Part shown: one piece after another, positions 21,400-30,041 of the stretch
How the letters are laid out: each line of letters starts with the position of its first letter
Numbering within the stretch: the first letter of the stretch is position 1
Source of the DNA: Pseudomonas viciae
Lineage (GTDB): Bacteria > Pseudomonadota > Gammaproteobacteria > Pseudomonadales > Pseudomonadaceae
Assembly: GCF_004786035.1 (NCBI RefSeq)
Contig: NZ_CP035088.1
Location: 5,468,001-5,532,000, forward strand
Length of the DNA: 64,000 nucleotides
Direction of reading: 5' to 3'
The notes under the pieces: model-generated
Told to the model about the DNA's origin: nothing
What the model saw: the letters and a program-made list of their open reading frames with translations, nothing else
Database searches by the model: none
Translations under genes and position numbers: made by a program

Positions 21400-21642
21400 T
21401 CAGCCTCCGGTCACGGTGGGAAAGAACGCCACTTCGTCGCCATCCACCAGCGGCTCGTCGAGCTGGCACAGGTCTTCGTTGCGAGCGCACATCAGGTTTT
21501 GCTCGCTCAGCACCTCGGCACCGTCACGTTGAGCGAGCAGCGCGCGCACGTCGTCAACCGTGGCGAAATCACCTTCCACCTTTACCGAATCCACCCCAAG
21601 CGCTTCCCGGTAACGGGCAAAGAACTTCACCGTGATTTTCAT
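21400..21642 (-). CDS. moaD: Molybdopterin synthase sulfur carrier MoaD
   Basis: 80-residue ubiquitin-fold protein ending in the essential Gly-Gly (FFPTVTGG), which is thiocarboxylated. N-terminus [16 protein letters not shown] is typical. Its ATG overlaps the moaC stop (ATGA type). A longer upstream frame to 21735 is a moaC shadow. Confidence 0.95.
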   Translation of the reverse strand: MKITVKFFARYREALGVDSVKVEGDFATVDDVRALLAQRDGAEVLSEQNLMCARNEDLCQLDEPLVDGDEVAFFPTVTGG

Positions 21643-22112
21643 TGTGCATCCGCCTGGAAATGGCCGCTCTTGCCGCCGAGCTTTTCCAACACCCGCACGC
21701 CTTCGATGGTCATGCCCCGATCCACGGCCTTGCACATGTCATAGATGGTCAGCGCGGCAACGCTGGCGGCGGTCAGTGCTTCCATCTCCACGCCGGTCTG
21801 CCCCGACAGCTTGCAACGGGCAACGATGCGCACCCGGTCCTCGCCTTCGGCATTGAGCTCGACCTTGACGCTGGTGAGCATCAACGGATGACAGAGCGGG
21901 ATCAGATCACTGGTTTTTTTCGCGGCTTGAATGCCGGCAATGCGCGCAACAGCGAACACATCGCCCTTGGGATGGCCGCCGCTGACGATCATCTGCAGCG
22001 TGTCGGGCAACATGCGCACAAAGGCTTCGGCCGTGGCTTCACGGAACGTCACGGCCTTGTCGGTCACGTCGACCATGTTGGCGCGACCTTGGGAATCGAG
22101 ATGAGTCAGCAC
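21639..22112 (-). CDS. moaC: Cyclic pyranopterin monophosphate synthase MoaC
   Basis: 157 residues; converts the MoaA product 3',8-cH2GTP into cyclic pyranopterin monophosphate. Conserved blocks [32 protein letters not shown] (catalytic His region), [24 protein letters not shown] and the active-site lysine near KLGGKSGHF are all present. First gene of moaCDE. Confidence 0.96.
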   Translation of the reverse strand: MLTHLDSQGRANMVDVTDKAVTFREATAEAFVRMLPDTLQMIVSGGHPKGDVFAVARIAGIQAAKKTSDLIPLCHPLMLTSVKVELNAEGEDRVRIVARCKLSGQTGVEMEALTAASVAALTIYDMCKAVDRGMTIEGVRVLEKLGGKSGHFQADAQ

Positions 22113-22223
22113 AGGGTTACTCCTGATCGGGAGTGTCGATTGTAAACCTGTGGGTCAGATTCCGGCAGGGCTGATTGTCGCACCTGTGTGGGGGCCGGTA
22201 ACTTCCCAAACAACAAATCCTCT

Positions 22224-22312
22224 TGTGGGAGCGGGCTTGTTCGCGAAGGCGGCGTATCAGCTACAAATATGCTGTCTGACACGCCGCCTTCGCGAGCAAG
22301 CCCGCTCCCACA
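22224..22312. repeat. REPIN between moaC and phoH
   Basis: Forward REP TGTGGGAGCGGGCTTGTTCG from 22224 and inverted partner ending CCCGCTCCCACA at 22312. Confidence 0.92.
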
Positions 22313-22330
22313 GGTTTTTTTCGTACATCC

Positions 22331-22363
22331 ATAAAAAACCGGGCGACCCTTTGGTCGCCCGGT
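22331..22363 (-). terminator. Intrinsic terminator of the PhoH-family gene
   Basis: Stem ACCGGGCGACC / GGTCGCCCGGT with a 4-base loop; on the minus strand it runs into six T, 11 bp after the stop codon. Confidence 0.92.
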
Positions 22364-22373
22364 CTGGGTGGGG

Positions 22374-23768
22374 TTACAGATGCGATTCGGCGTATTCGGC
22401 CAGAATCGAGCGCGGTACGCCCTGCAGGGTGATGTGGACCCCGTTGGGGAAATCCTTGAAGCGTTCGGTCAGGTAAGTCAGCCCGGAGCTGGTCGCGGAC
22501 AGGTAAGGGGTGTCGATCTGCGCCAGGTTACCCAGGCACACCACTTTAGAACCGGCGCCGGCACGGGTGATGATGGTTTTCATCTGGTGCGGGGTGAGGT
22601 TCTGGCATTCGTCGATCAGGATCAGGCTCTGCTGGAAGCTGCGGCCTCGAATGTAGTTGAGGGATTTGAACTGCAACGGCACTTTGCTGAGGATGTAGTC
22701 GACGCTGCCATGGGTGCTTTCGTCATCCATGTGCAAGGCTTCGAGGTTGTCGGTGATGGCGCCCAGCCAAGGTTCCATTTTTTCCGCTTCGGTGCCGGGC
22801 AGGAAGCCGATTTCCTGGTCCAGGCCCTGCACGCTGCGGGTCGCGATAATGCGCCGGTAGCGCTTGCTGACCATGGTCTGCTCGATGGCGGCGGCCAGGG
22901 CCAGGATGGTCTTGCCGGAACCGGCGGCGCCGGACAGGTTGACCAGGTGGATATCCGGGTCGAGCAAGGCGAACAGGGCCAGGCTCTGGTAGATGTCACG
23001 CGGCTTGAGGCCCCAGGCTTCCTGATGCAGCAAGGGCTCCTGGTGCAGGTCGAGGATCAGCAGCTTGTCGACGTGGATTTCCTTGATCCAGCCGACGAAT
23101 CCTTGTTCGTCGATGATGAACTCGTTGATGTGCACCGCTGGCAGGTTGTCGATCAGTTGCACCTGGTGCCAGGTGCGGCCATGGTCCTGGCGGGTTTCAA
23201 CCTTGCTCACACGGTCCCAGAAGGAGCCGGTCATGTTGTGGTAGCCGTTGGGCAACAGCGAGACATCGTCGACCAGTTGGTCGGTGCTGTAGTCCTCCGC
23301 CGCGATCCCGCAAGCGCGGGCCTTGAGGCGCATGTTGATGTCTTTGGTCACCAGCACCACGGCCTGATCCTTGTTGCGCGCGTGCAGGTCGATCAACTGG
23401 TTGATGATGATGTTGTCGTTCAGGTGTTCCGGCAGCACCAGGTTGGGTTCGGTGCGTTTGCTCATCAGGATCGAGAGCAGGCCCTTGGGTCCACTTTTGC
23501 CACGCTGGATCGACACCCCGAGTTCAACGTCCTCGGGAGAGGCATCGCCCAGGGTTTTGTCGATCAGGCGGATCGCCTGCCGGCATTCGGCGGCGACGCT
23601 ATGGTGCCCGCTCTTGAGCTTGTCCAGCTCCTCAAGCACGGTCATCGGGATGGCAACGTGGTGTTCTTCGAAGTTCAGCAGTGCGTTTGGATCGTGGATC
23701 AATACGTTGGTATCGAGTACATAGAGGATTGGCTGGTTGGAGGAAGGGCTACGTCCGTGGTCATCCAT
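22374..23768 (-). CDS. PIN-domain / PhoH-type ATPase (PhoH2-like)
   Basis: 464 residues. An N-terminal PIN ribonuclease domain (YVLDTNVLIHDPNALL, Asp19; later acidic residues in VTKDINMRLKA) is fused to a C-terminal PhoH P-loop ATPase with GAAGSGKT (280-287), the DEC Walker B block LILIDECQNLT and CLGNLAQID. This is the PhoH2 architecture, for which unwinding-and-cleavage of RNA has been reported. Cytoplasmic. Begins at ATG 23768; single gene with its own terminator. Confidence 0.92.
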   Translation of the reverse strand: MDDHGRSPSSNQPILYVLDTNVLIHDPNALLNFEEHHVAIPMTVLEELDKLKSGHHSVAAECRQAIRLIDKTLGDASPEDVELGVSIQRGKSGPKGLLSILMSKRTEPNLVLPEHLNDNIIINQLIDLHARNKDQAVVLVTKDINMRLKARACGIAAEDYSTDQLVDDVSLLPNGYHNMTGSFWDRVSKVETRQDHGRTWHQVQLIDNLPAVHINEFIIDEQGFVGWIKEIHVDKLLILDLHQEPLLHQEAWGLKPRDIYQSLALFALLDPDIHLVNLSGAAGSGKTILALAAAIEQTMVSKRYRRIIATRSVQGLDQEIGFLPGTEAEKMEPWLGAITDNLEALHMDDESTHGSVDYILSKVPLQFKSLNYIRGRSFQQSLILIDECQNLTPHQMKTIITRAGAGSKVVCLGNLAQIDTPYLSATSSGLTYLTERFKDFPNGVHITLQGVPRSILAEYAESHL

Positions 23769-24104
23769 ACTCGGTCACCTATGTGGGGGCCATTCGACGC
23801 AATACCGTGACAGTGCTGCGCCTCGAAGTAGCCACCGAATTCACCCGCGAGGATTCAGGTGAACTGCACACAATCTGGGTCTTGGAAGACGCCACCTGTG
23901 TTGCAGGTTTCGGCGGTCTGTCTTCTTGATACTCCAAAAACCATGACAGGAAAAAGTACTTTGACGTTTTTTTGAAGTTTATTTTTCAGAGTGACGAATA
24001 ACCCTTGGCGTACCGCCGTCGCACCGTTAAAGTCGGAAGTCCGGTCATCATGAATGTATGCCGATTTTTCCTTCCTCCCCAGTGTTTACGGGCCTTTCGC
24101 GACA
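23769..24104. other. Intergenic region upstream of phoH2
   Basis: 336 bp between the PhoH2-like start and the 3' end of the deacetylase gene, so it should contain the PhoH2 promoter. An open frame (23681-23929 plus) crosses into it from the phoH antisense strand and is not credible. No repeat or terminator was recognised. Confidence 0.5.
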
Positions 24105-25244
24105 TCAGCGAAACGCGTCCTGACAATCCTCCCAACCGATCCCGCTTTGCGCCGTTTGCGTGATGAGCCAGGGCATCGCTGTTTTCACCGCATCCTGCTT
24201 GGCGTTGAAGTTGATCACCCCGTGGCGCCACAACAGCATCAGTGTCAGCGCGCGCTGGGCGCTTTGCTCGGGTTTGAGCCGACTATTACTATCCTGGGGA
24301 TCGATATCCCACAGTGCCACTTGCAGGCCCTGGTTCCTGAAAAACGATTGGGCATCGCCACGGCGCTGGCCCTGGGGTGGGCGGAACAGCGGCACATAAT
24401 TCTCCGGCAACTTCCCCTTGACCAGCTCGACGCTGCGCCTTACCGAATCCTGCCAGTCTTGCCAATGACTGTGGGAGCGAAACTCCCAACCCTGCACCCC
24501 CACGCACTGGCCTGAATACAGCGTTTGGAGGCTGTTGACGGAGCGATCCGCCAGGCGTGTCTGGATGTCCTTGCCCAGCACAAAAAAGGTGCCACTCATG
24601 TTCGACTTGCGCAGATACTCGGTCAGCCACGGCGTATGGTCCGGCACGACGTTGGCCCCGCTGTCGAAGGTCAGCAGGAACATGCGGTCGTTCATGTCGT
24701 CGCCGTTGCGCTCGTAGTCGCCGAAACGTTCGATTTCACTACTGGTCTGCGGAAACAGCGCGGCCTTGCGCAGCAATTCATCGCGGTATTGGGTGTGGAA
24801 GATCCGGCTCGGCTCGGCCCACTTGATGTAATAGGAGTTGTCGTCAAGCTGGAATCTGCCTGCCTCTTCGCGCAGGGTGGCCATGTTCTCCACCAGGTAA
24901 CAGAAAGAAGCATCCTGATCACAGCTGCGCTGGGCGAAGTTGTAGTTGCTCAGCAAGCGCTGCCACAGCCGCGCGCGAAGGGTATCGATCGCCGCCATAT
25001 TGACCGTGCGCAGCCCCAGGTACCGCTTGAGGGCGATTTCGTCCATGGCATCGGTGTCCAGCAAGACTCGCGCAAACATCAGGATCTCGGCCCGCGAAGC
25101 CACGTCGAACAGGGTCGGGTTGCTGAGTTGCTCCGGCCAGGTACTGCGGTCCAGGCTGGCGACGTCGTTGGGCGCGGCAACGGCGCCGAGGCTCAACAGC
25201 CAGGCCGATAACAAAAGGACGATACGCAAAAGGAATGTCTCCAT
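24105..25244 (-). CDS. Exported polysaccharide-deacetylase-like protein with altered motifs
   Basis: 379 residues with an N-terminal signal peptide (cleavage near VAA, residue 24). A helical region (30-180) precedes a NodB-like domain. Motif 1 is TFDSG (192-196) where active enzymes have TFDDG, so the usual second, metal-binding Asp is Ser. Motif 2 is HSHWQ (258-262), lacking the second His of H-S/T-x-x-H. Motif 3 RPP (288-290), WDIDPQD (312-318) and a later His341 remain. It may be an inactive carbohydrate binder or use a different metal site. Substrate unknown. Confidence 0.82.
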   Translation of the reverse strand: METFLLRIVLLLSAWLLSLGAVAAPNDVASLDRSTWPEQLSNPTLFDVASRAEILMFARVLLDTDAMDEIALKRYLGLRTVNMAAIDTLRARLWQRLLSNYNFAQRSCDQDASFCYLVENMATLREEAGRFQLDDNSYYIKWAEPSRIFHTQYRDELLRKAALFPQTSSEIERFGDYERNGDDMNDRMFLLTFDSGANVVPDHTPWLTEYLRKSNMSGTFFVLGKDIQTRLADRSVNSLQTLYSGQCVGVQGWEFRSHSHWQDWQDSVRRSVELVKGKLPENYVPLFRPPQGQRRGDAQSFFRNQGLQVALWDIDPQDSNSRLKPEQSAQRALTLMLLWRHGVINFNAKQDAVKTAMPWLITQTAQSGIGWEDCQDAFR

Positions 25245-25336
25245 AACGAAACCCGCGCGGCATCATAGCTGATCCAGGCACAAGACCCGCCTGCGAATGC
25301 CTCGTGGCAAATGCGCGACTGTGGCTAAAGGGTTTC

Positions 25337-25366
25337 TGTGGCGAGGGAGCTCGCTCCCTCGTCACA
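25337..25366. repeat. REP-like palindrome of a second family
   Basis: Arms TGTGGCGAGGGAGC and GCTCCCTCG-TCACA around TC, related in layout to but different in sequence from the main REP. Lies between the deacetylase and yaaA genes, which diverge. Confidence 0.75.
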
Positions 25367-25515
25367 AAAGCGCCCGCCCTATAGCCCTATAAAGCACTCG
25401 CCGTACGGGTATAGCTCGTGCAACGCCCGCCACCACCGATCACCTATCGCCCCAATAGCTGGAGTCCACCCAAACAACCCCCTAGAATCGCGGCACCTTT
25501 GAAGGAGACGATTGC

Positions 25516-26295
25516 ATGCTGATGGTGATTTCCCCCGCCAAGACCCTCGATTACGAAACACCGCCGGCCACCGAGCGTTTTACCCAGCCGCAATACCTGG
25601 ACCACTCCCAGGCGCTGGTCGAACAACTACGTGAGCTCTCGCCGGCACAAATCAGCGAACTGATGCACGTCTCTGACAAGATCGGCGGCCTCAATGCCGC
25701 GCGGTTCGGCAGCTGGACGCCAGCGTTCACCCCAGCCAACGCCAAACAGGCCCTGCTGGCCTTCAAGGGTGATGTGTACACCGGCCTTGATGCACAAAGC
25801 TTTGACGAAGCTGATTTCGATTACGCCCAACAGCACCTGCGCATGCTCTCCGGCCTTTATGGCTTGCTGCGCCCGCTGGACCTGATGCAACCCTATCGCC
25901 TGGAAATGGGCACGAAGTTGGCCAATGCCCGGGGCAAGGACCTGTATGCCTTCTGGGGAACGCGGATCAGCGAATGGCTGAATGAAGCCCTGGCTGACCA
26001 GGGCGATGACGTGTTGTTGAACCTGGCTTCCAATGAGTACTTCTCGGCGGTCAAGCGCAGCGCACTGAAAGCGCGCGTCATTGATACCGAATTCAAGGAC
26101 CTGAAGAACGGCCAGTACAAGATCATCAGCTTTTACGCCAAGAAGGCCCGGGGCTTGATGAGTCGCTTCGTGATCCAGGAACGTATCGACGATCCTGCGG
26201 CACTCAAACAGTTCGACGTGCAGGGCTACCGCTTCAACGCCCAACAGTCGACCCCGGAAAAACTGGTTTTCCTGCGCGACCACGCCCCTGAATAA
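25516..26295 (+). CDS. yaaA: Peroxide-stress protein YaaA
   Basis: 259-residue DUF328/UPF0246 protein; in E. coli YaaA limits intracellular free iron and damage during H2O2 stress. Diagnostic blocks [14 protein letters not shown] at the start, [22 protein letters not shown] in the middle and [12 protein letters not shown] are intact. GAAGGAG precedes the ATG. A possible -10 (TAGAAT, 25483-25488) lies upstream. Confidence 0.95.
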   Translation: MLMVISPAKTLDYETPPATERFTQPQYLDHSQALVEQLRELSPAQISELMHVSDKIGGLNAARFGSWTPAFTPANAKQALLAFKGDVYTGLDAQSFDEADFDYAQQHLRMLSGLYGLLRPLDLMQPYRLEMGTKLANARGKDLYAFWGTRISEWLNEALADQGDDVLLNLASNEYFSAVKRSALKARVIDTEFKDLKNGQYKIISFYAKKARGLMSRFVIQERIDDPAALKQFDVQGYRFNAQQSTPEKLVFLRDHAPE

Positions 26296-26311
26296 TGCAC
26301 CCCTTTATATC

Positions 26312-26328
26312 GCCCCCTGATCGGGGGC
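26312..26328 (+). terminator. Possible weak terminator of yaaA
   Basis: GCCCCC / GGGGGC stem with loop TGATC, 16 bp after yaaA; followed only by TTCGATT, so the T tract is poor. Confidence 0.4.
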
Positions 26329-26453
26329 TTCGATTGAACTCGAACCTGTCATCCAACTTACCCCACCACTTCGCCAGTTCCATGGCGCCAATAAATCACC
26401 CCTCCCCCTCGCTAACTTTTTTTTCACTCGACACTCGTCAGTTTTTTGCGTAG

Positions 26454-26560
26454 TGGCACCAATTTTTTTCGCCAGTAGTGGCAAAAAAACATCCAGCCGA
26501 CCTAACTCCCCATTTATAAAGGCCAAAATGGCAAGTGCCATCATATTGAGAGCAGTGCCA
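26454..26560. promoter_or_regulatory. Cluster of TGGCA/TGCCA half-sites
   Basis: TGGCA at 26454, 26479 and 26529, TGCCA at 26536 and 26556. The central pair makes the palindrome TGGCAAGTGCCA. Spacing and symmetry suggest a dimeric or multimeric regulator; AmrZ is one candidate, from memory of its GGC/GCC-type sites. Confidence 0.45.
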
Positions 26561-26571
26561 TCTTTCATAAT

Positions 26572-26591
26572 ATTTCGAAAAATTTCGAAAA
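26572..26591. promoter_or_regulatory. Tandem ATTTCGAAAA repeat upstream of the algD promoter
   Basis: Two perfect copies of ATTTCGAAAA at a 10-bp period, each with a TTTCGAAA palindrome, on the same face of the helix and ending 17 bp before the AlgU-like -35 box. Confidence 0.5.
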
Positions 26592-26608
26592 TCGCGATGA
26601 GCGGATCG

Positions 26609-26635
26609 GAACTATGTGAAATTGCACGGCTCATA
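26609..26635 (+). promoter_or_regulatory. AlgU (sigma-22)-like promoter of the alginate operon
   Basis: -35 GAACTA (26609-26614, within GGAACTA), 16-bp spacer, -10 TCATA (26631-26635); the sigma-22 consensus is GAACTT-N16/17-TCnnA. It would give a leader of about 465 nt before algD. Confidence 0.55.
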
Positions 26636-26980
26636 CCACCCGTAACGATTCTCACGGAGCGTGTAAGAGATGACTTACATAGGCCGTCGATCCAAGTAAC
26701 CAAGTTGTCATGGCAATTTAGTGAAACGGTCGCCTATTTGGATCCATCTTATGAAGGACAGGAGATAACGCACCATTACTATCCCCTACAAGGCCAAGGC
26801 TGCGCCCCTATAACGTGCTCACCCGAGCACACAAGCTTCTGATTTTGTGGGCTTTTTGCCAGGGATCAGGGGTAAAGGATTTTTTGCACGAGTGTTCTCG
26901 ATAATGAGGACTGGCTGCATAACAGGGCAGGTCATAACAACTAGGCCGCTTTGCGCACAACTTGAGTGCACTTATTTAGA

Positions 26981-27042
26981 CACTCGGAACTTAGTATGCC
27001 TGCACACGGCACTGTGGCGCCTGCATTCCACACTTCCGAGTG
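26981..27042 (+). promoter_or_regulatory. Inverted repeat in the algD leader
   Basis: Arms CACTCGGAA (26981-26989) and TTCCGAGTG (27034-27042), 44 bp apart, ending 64 bp before the algD start. It could fold as an RNA stem or bind a protein. Confidence 0.45.
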
Positions 27043-27106
27043 CTCGATGACCGCTGAACACTATTAACTCCGGCCATTTATTGGCATGAAAACAGAGGTA
27101 AATGCG

Positions 27107-28423
27107 ATGCGCATTAGCATATTTGGTTTGGGTTACGTCGGTGCAGTATGTGCCGGTTGCCTGTCTGCACGGGGCCATGATGTAGTTGGCGTAGATGTCG
27201 CCAAAGACAAAATCGACATGATCAACGCCGGTAAATCGCCGATCGTTGAACCGGGTCTTGGCGAGTTGCTGGCTCAAGGTATCGAAACAGGCCGCCTGCG
27301 CGGCACCACCAACTTCGCCGAAGCCATTCGCGATACTGACCTGTCGATGATTTGCGTCGGTACTCCGAGTAAGAAGAACGGCGATCTGGAACTGAACTAT
27401 ATCGAAGCCGTGTGCCGCGAGATCGGTTTTGTCCTGCGTGACAAGACGACCCGCCACACCATCGTGGTTCGCAGCACCGTACTGCCAGGTACCGTGGCAA
27501 ACGTGGTCATCCCGATCCTCGAAGACTGCTCCGGCAAGAAGGCCGGCGTTGATTTCGGTGTCGCGGTCAACCCTGAGTTCCTGCGCGAAAGCACCGCGAT
27601 CAAAGACTACGATCAACCGCCAATGACCGTGATCGGCGAGTTCGACAAAGCCTCTGGCGACGTTCTGCAATCGCTGTACGAAGAGCTCGATGCGCCGATC
27701 ATCCGCAAGGACATCGCCGTCGCTGAAATGATCAAGTACACCTGCAACGTATGGCACGCCACCAAGGTGACCTTCGCCAACGAGATCGGCAACATCGCCA
27801 AGGCCGTCGGCGTCGATGGTCGTGTCGTGATGGACGTGGTCTGCCAGGACAAGGCCCTGAACCTGTCCCAGTACTACATGCGCCCTGGCTTCGCCTTCGG
27901 CGGCTCGTGCCTGCCCAAGGACGTCCGCGCCCTGACCTACCGCGCCAGTTCCCTGGACGTGGAAGCGCCACTGCTCAACTCGCTGATGCGCAGTAACGAA
28001 TCCCAGGTGCAGAACGCCTTCGACATCGTTTCCAGCCATGACAAGCGCAAGGTCGCCCTGCTGGGCCTGAGCTTCAAGGCCGGCACCGACGACCTGCGCG
28101 AGAGCCCGCTGGTAGAACTGGCGGAAATGCTGATCGGCAAGGGTTTCGAGCTGAAAATCTACGACAGCAACGTCGAATACGCCCGCGTCCACGGCGCGAA
28201 CAAGGACTACATCGAGTCGAAGATCCCTCACGTCTCGTCCTTGCTCAACTCCGATTTCGACGCAGTGATCGATAGCTCCGACATCATCATCCTGGGCAAC
28301 CGCGATGAGAAGTTCCGCGCACTGACCGAGAACGTACCGGAAGGCAAGCAGGTCATCGACCTGGTTGGCTTCATGTCCAAGGCCACCTCCGCGAGTGGCC
28401 GGACCGAAGGCATCTGCTGGTAA
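27107..28423 (+). CDS. algD: GDP-mannose 6-dehydrogenase AlgD
   Basis: Oxidises GDP-mannose twice with NAD+ to GDP-mannuronic acid, the committed step of alginate synthesis. 438 residues. Rossmann motif GLGYVG (7-12), catalytic Cys268 in FGGSCLPKD (same number as in P. aeruginosa), and the C-terminal UDP/GDP-sugar dehydrogenase domain (LSFKAGTDDLRESP). ATG 27107 follows AGAGG and starts MRISIFGLG as in homologues; the ATG at 27086 is seven codons too early. First gene of the 12-gene alg operon; controlled by the long region upstream. Confidence 0.97.
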   Translation: MRISIFGLGYVGAVCAGCLSARGHDVVGVDVAKDKIDMINAGKSPIVEPGLGELLAQGIETGRLRGTTNFAEAIRDTDLSMICVGTPSKKNGDLELNYIEAVCREIGFVLRDKTTRHTIVVRSTVLPGTVANVVIPILEDCSGKKAGVDFGVAVNPEFLRESTAIKDYDQPPMTVIGEFDKASGDVLQSLYEELDAPIIRKDIAVAEMIKYTCNVWHATKVTFANEIGNIAKAVGVDGRVVMDVVCQDKALNLSQYYMRPGFAFGGSCLPKDVRALTYRASSLDVEAPLLNSLMRSNESQVQNAFDIVSSHDKRKVALLGLSFKAGTDDLRESPLVELAEMLIGKGFELKIYDSNVEYARVHGANKDYIESKIPHVSSLLNSDFDAVIDSSDIIILGNRDEKFRALTENVPEGKQVIDLVGFMSKATSASGRTEGICW

Positions 28424-28524
28424 GTCTGTTTGCCGGTCGGGTTCGCGCCCGGCCGGCCTTTCGCCTGCCTTAACCCATCGGGCCGCCCACAAGGCCCGCC
28501 CGAGAATAGAGACGGATGCAGATT

Positions 28525-30006
28525 ATGCACAGGCTAAAGCACGGCCTGCTTCAGGCCGCCGGTTGGCTGTTTTACTTGATTTTATTGATGGGCATCGCCA
28601 TGGCGTTGCCTGCGTCCACGTTCGACTCCGAATCCAAGGATTTCATCTTCCTGATCGGCGCCGTGGGCATCTGGCGTTACTCCATGGGAGCGACGCATTT
28701 CGTGCGCGGCATGATCTTCCTGTACATCGTCTACCCTCACCTGCGCCGCAAGGTACGCAAGCTGGGCAAGGCGGCGGATCCGTCCCACGTGTACCTGATG
28801 GTCACCAGCTTTCGAATCGACGCGCTGACCACCGCCCAGGTCTACAGCTCGGTGATTCGCGAAGCCATCGACTGCGGGCTGCCCACCACTGTGGTCTGCT
28901 CCATCGTGGAAATGTCCGACGAGCTGCTGGTCAAGAGCCTCTGGGCCCGCATGAACCCACCAGAGCGGGTCAAGCTGGACTTCGTGCGCATCCCGGGTAC
29001 TGGCAAGCGTGACGGCCTGGCCTTCGGCTTCCGCGCCATTTCCCGCCACTTGCCGGACGATCGTGCGGTGGTAGCCGTGATCGACGGCGACACCGTGCTC
29101 GCCGAAGGCGTGGTACGCAAGACCGTGCCGTGGTTCCAGTTGTTCGGCAACGTCGGCGGCCTGACCACCAACGAGTTCTGCGAAGTGCGCGGCGGCTACA
29201 TCATGAGCGAATGGCACAAGCTGCGTTTCGCCCAGCGCCATATCAACATGTGCTCCATGGCCTTGTCCAAGCGCGTGTTGACCATGACCGGACGCATGTC
29301 GGTGTTCCGTGCCACCGTGGTGACCAACCCGGACTTCATCGCCGACGTGGAAAGCGACTCGCTGCAACACTGGCGCCTGGGCCGCTTCAAGTTTCTCACC
29401 GGTGATGACAAGTCGAGCTGGTTCAGCCTGATGCGCCTGGGCTACGACACCTTCTACGTGCCCGACGCCGCGATCAACACCGTCGAGCACCCGCCGGAAA
29501 AGAGCTTCATCAAGGCCAGTCGAAAACTGATGTTCCGCTGGTACGGCAACAACCTGCGGCAGAACTCCCGGGCACTAGGCCTGGGCATGAAGCGTCTGGG
29601 CCTGTTTACCTCGGTGGTGCTGTTCGACCAGCGCGTGTCGATGTGGACCTCGCTGCTGGGTCTGACCGTGGCACTGATCGCCAGCTTCAAGTACGGCACC
29701 GCATTCATCCTGGTGTACCTGCTGTGGATCGGCATCACTCGGTTGATCCTGACCTTGTTGCTGTCGTGCTCCGGACACCGGATCGGCCCTGCCTACCCGG
29801 CGATTCTCTATTACAACCAGATCGTCGGTGCACTGGTGAAGATTTACGTGTTCTTCCGCCTCGACCAACAGTCCTGGACTCGCCAGCCCACCCATCTGAC
29901 CCGTGATCTCGCCAGCTTTCAACGTTGGTTCAACACTTGGTCGTCTCGGACCATGACCTTCTCCGCCGGCAGCATTTTTGTCGCCGTGCTGCTGACGATG
30001 GTCTGA
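28525..30006 (+). CDS. alg8: Alginate polymerase Alg8 (family 2 glycosyltransferase)
   Basis: Inner-membrane synthase that polymerises mannuronate from GDP-mannuronate with Alg44. N-terminal helices, a cytosolic GT-A domain with VIDGD and DVESDS acidic motifs and a TGDDKSSW segment, then C-terminal helices ([20 protein letters not shown]). Homologues begin [10 protein letters not shown], so ATG 28525 (493 aa) is chosen; an ATG three codons earlier at 28516 is also possible and lies only 4 bases from AGAGA. Confidence 0.95.
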   Translation: MHRLKHGLLQAAGWLFYLILLMGIAMALPASTFDSESKDFIFLIGAVGIWRYSMGATHFVRGMIFLYIVYPHLRRKVRKLGKAADPSHVYLMVTSFRIDALTTAQVYSSVIREAIDCGLPTTVVCSIVEMSDELLVKSLWARMNPPERVKLDFVRIPGTGKRDGLAFGFRAISRHLPDDRAVVAVIDGDTVLAEGVVRKTVPWFQLFGNVGGLTTNEFCEVRGGYIMSEWHKLRFAQRHINMCSMALSKRVLTMTGRMSVFRATVVTNPDFIADVESDSLQHWRLGRFKFLTGDDKSSWFSLMRLGYDTFYVPDAAINTVEHPPEKSFIKASRKLMFRWYGNNLRQNSRALGLGMKRLGLFTSVVLFDQRVSMWTSLLGLTVALIASFKYGTAFILVYLLWIGITRLILTLLLSCSGHRIGPAYPAILYYNQIVGALVKIYVFFRLDQQSWTRQPTHLTRDLASFQRWFNTWSSRTMTFSAGSIFVAVLLTMV

Positions 30007-30041
30007 CCGGACTTGAATGAATTAACTAGGAAATCGCCCCT

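Larger units (their letters stand above)
26296..27106. other. Long AT-rich regulatory region upstream of algD
   Basis: 811 bp with no gene, clearly more AT-rich than its surroundings. It holds clustered TGGCA half-sites, tandem TTTCGAAA palindromes, an AlgU-like promoter and a leader inverted repeat, each listed separately. A long, multi-factor upstream region is typical of algD in pseudomonads. Confidence 0.8.

Noticed and set aside
22368..23810. 480-codon plus-strand frame opposite phoH2
   Set aside because: Shadow of the PIN-PhoH gene, no domains, no ribosome site.
23681..23929. 82-codon plus-strand frame entering the region upstream of phoH2
   Set aside because: Starts antisense inside phoH2 and has no homology features or credible ribosome site.
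24466..24490. REP-like string CTGTGGGAGCGAAACTCCCA inside the deacetylase gene
   Set aside because: It encodes conserved motif-2 residues (WEFRSHSHW) and lacks the REP core GGGCTTGCTCG; taken as chance similarity.
26988..27012. GAACTT resembling an AlgU -35 box close to algD
   Set aside because: No TCnnA-type -10 occurs 16-17 bp downstream; the site at 26609-26635 fits both boxes better.
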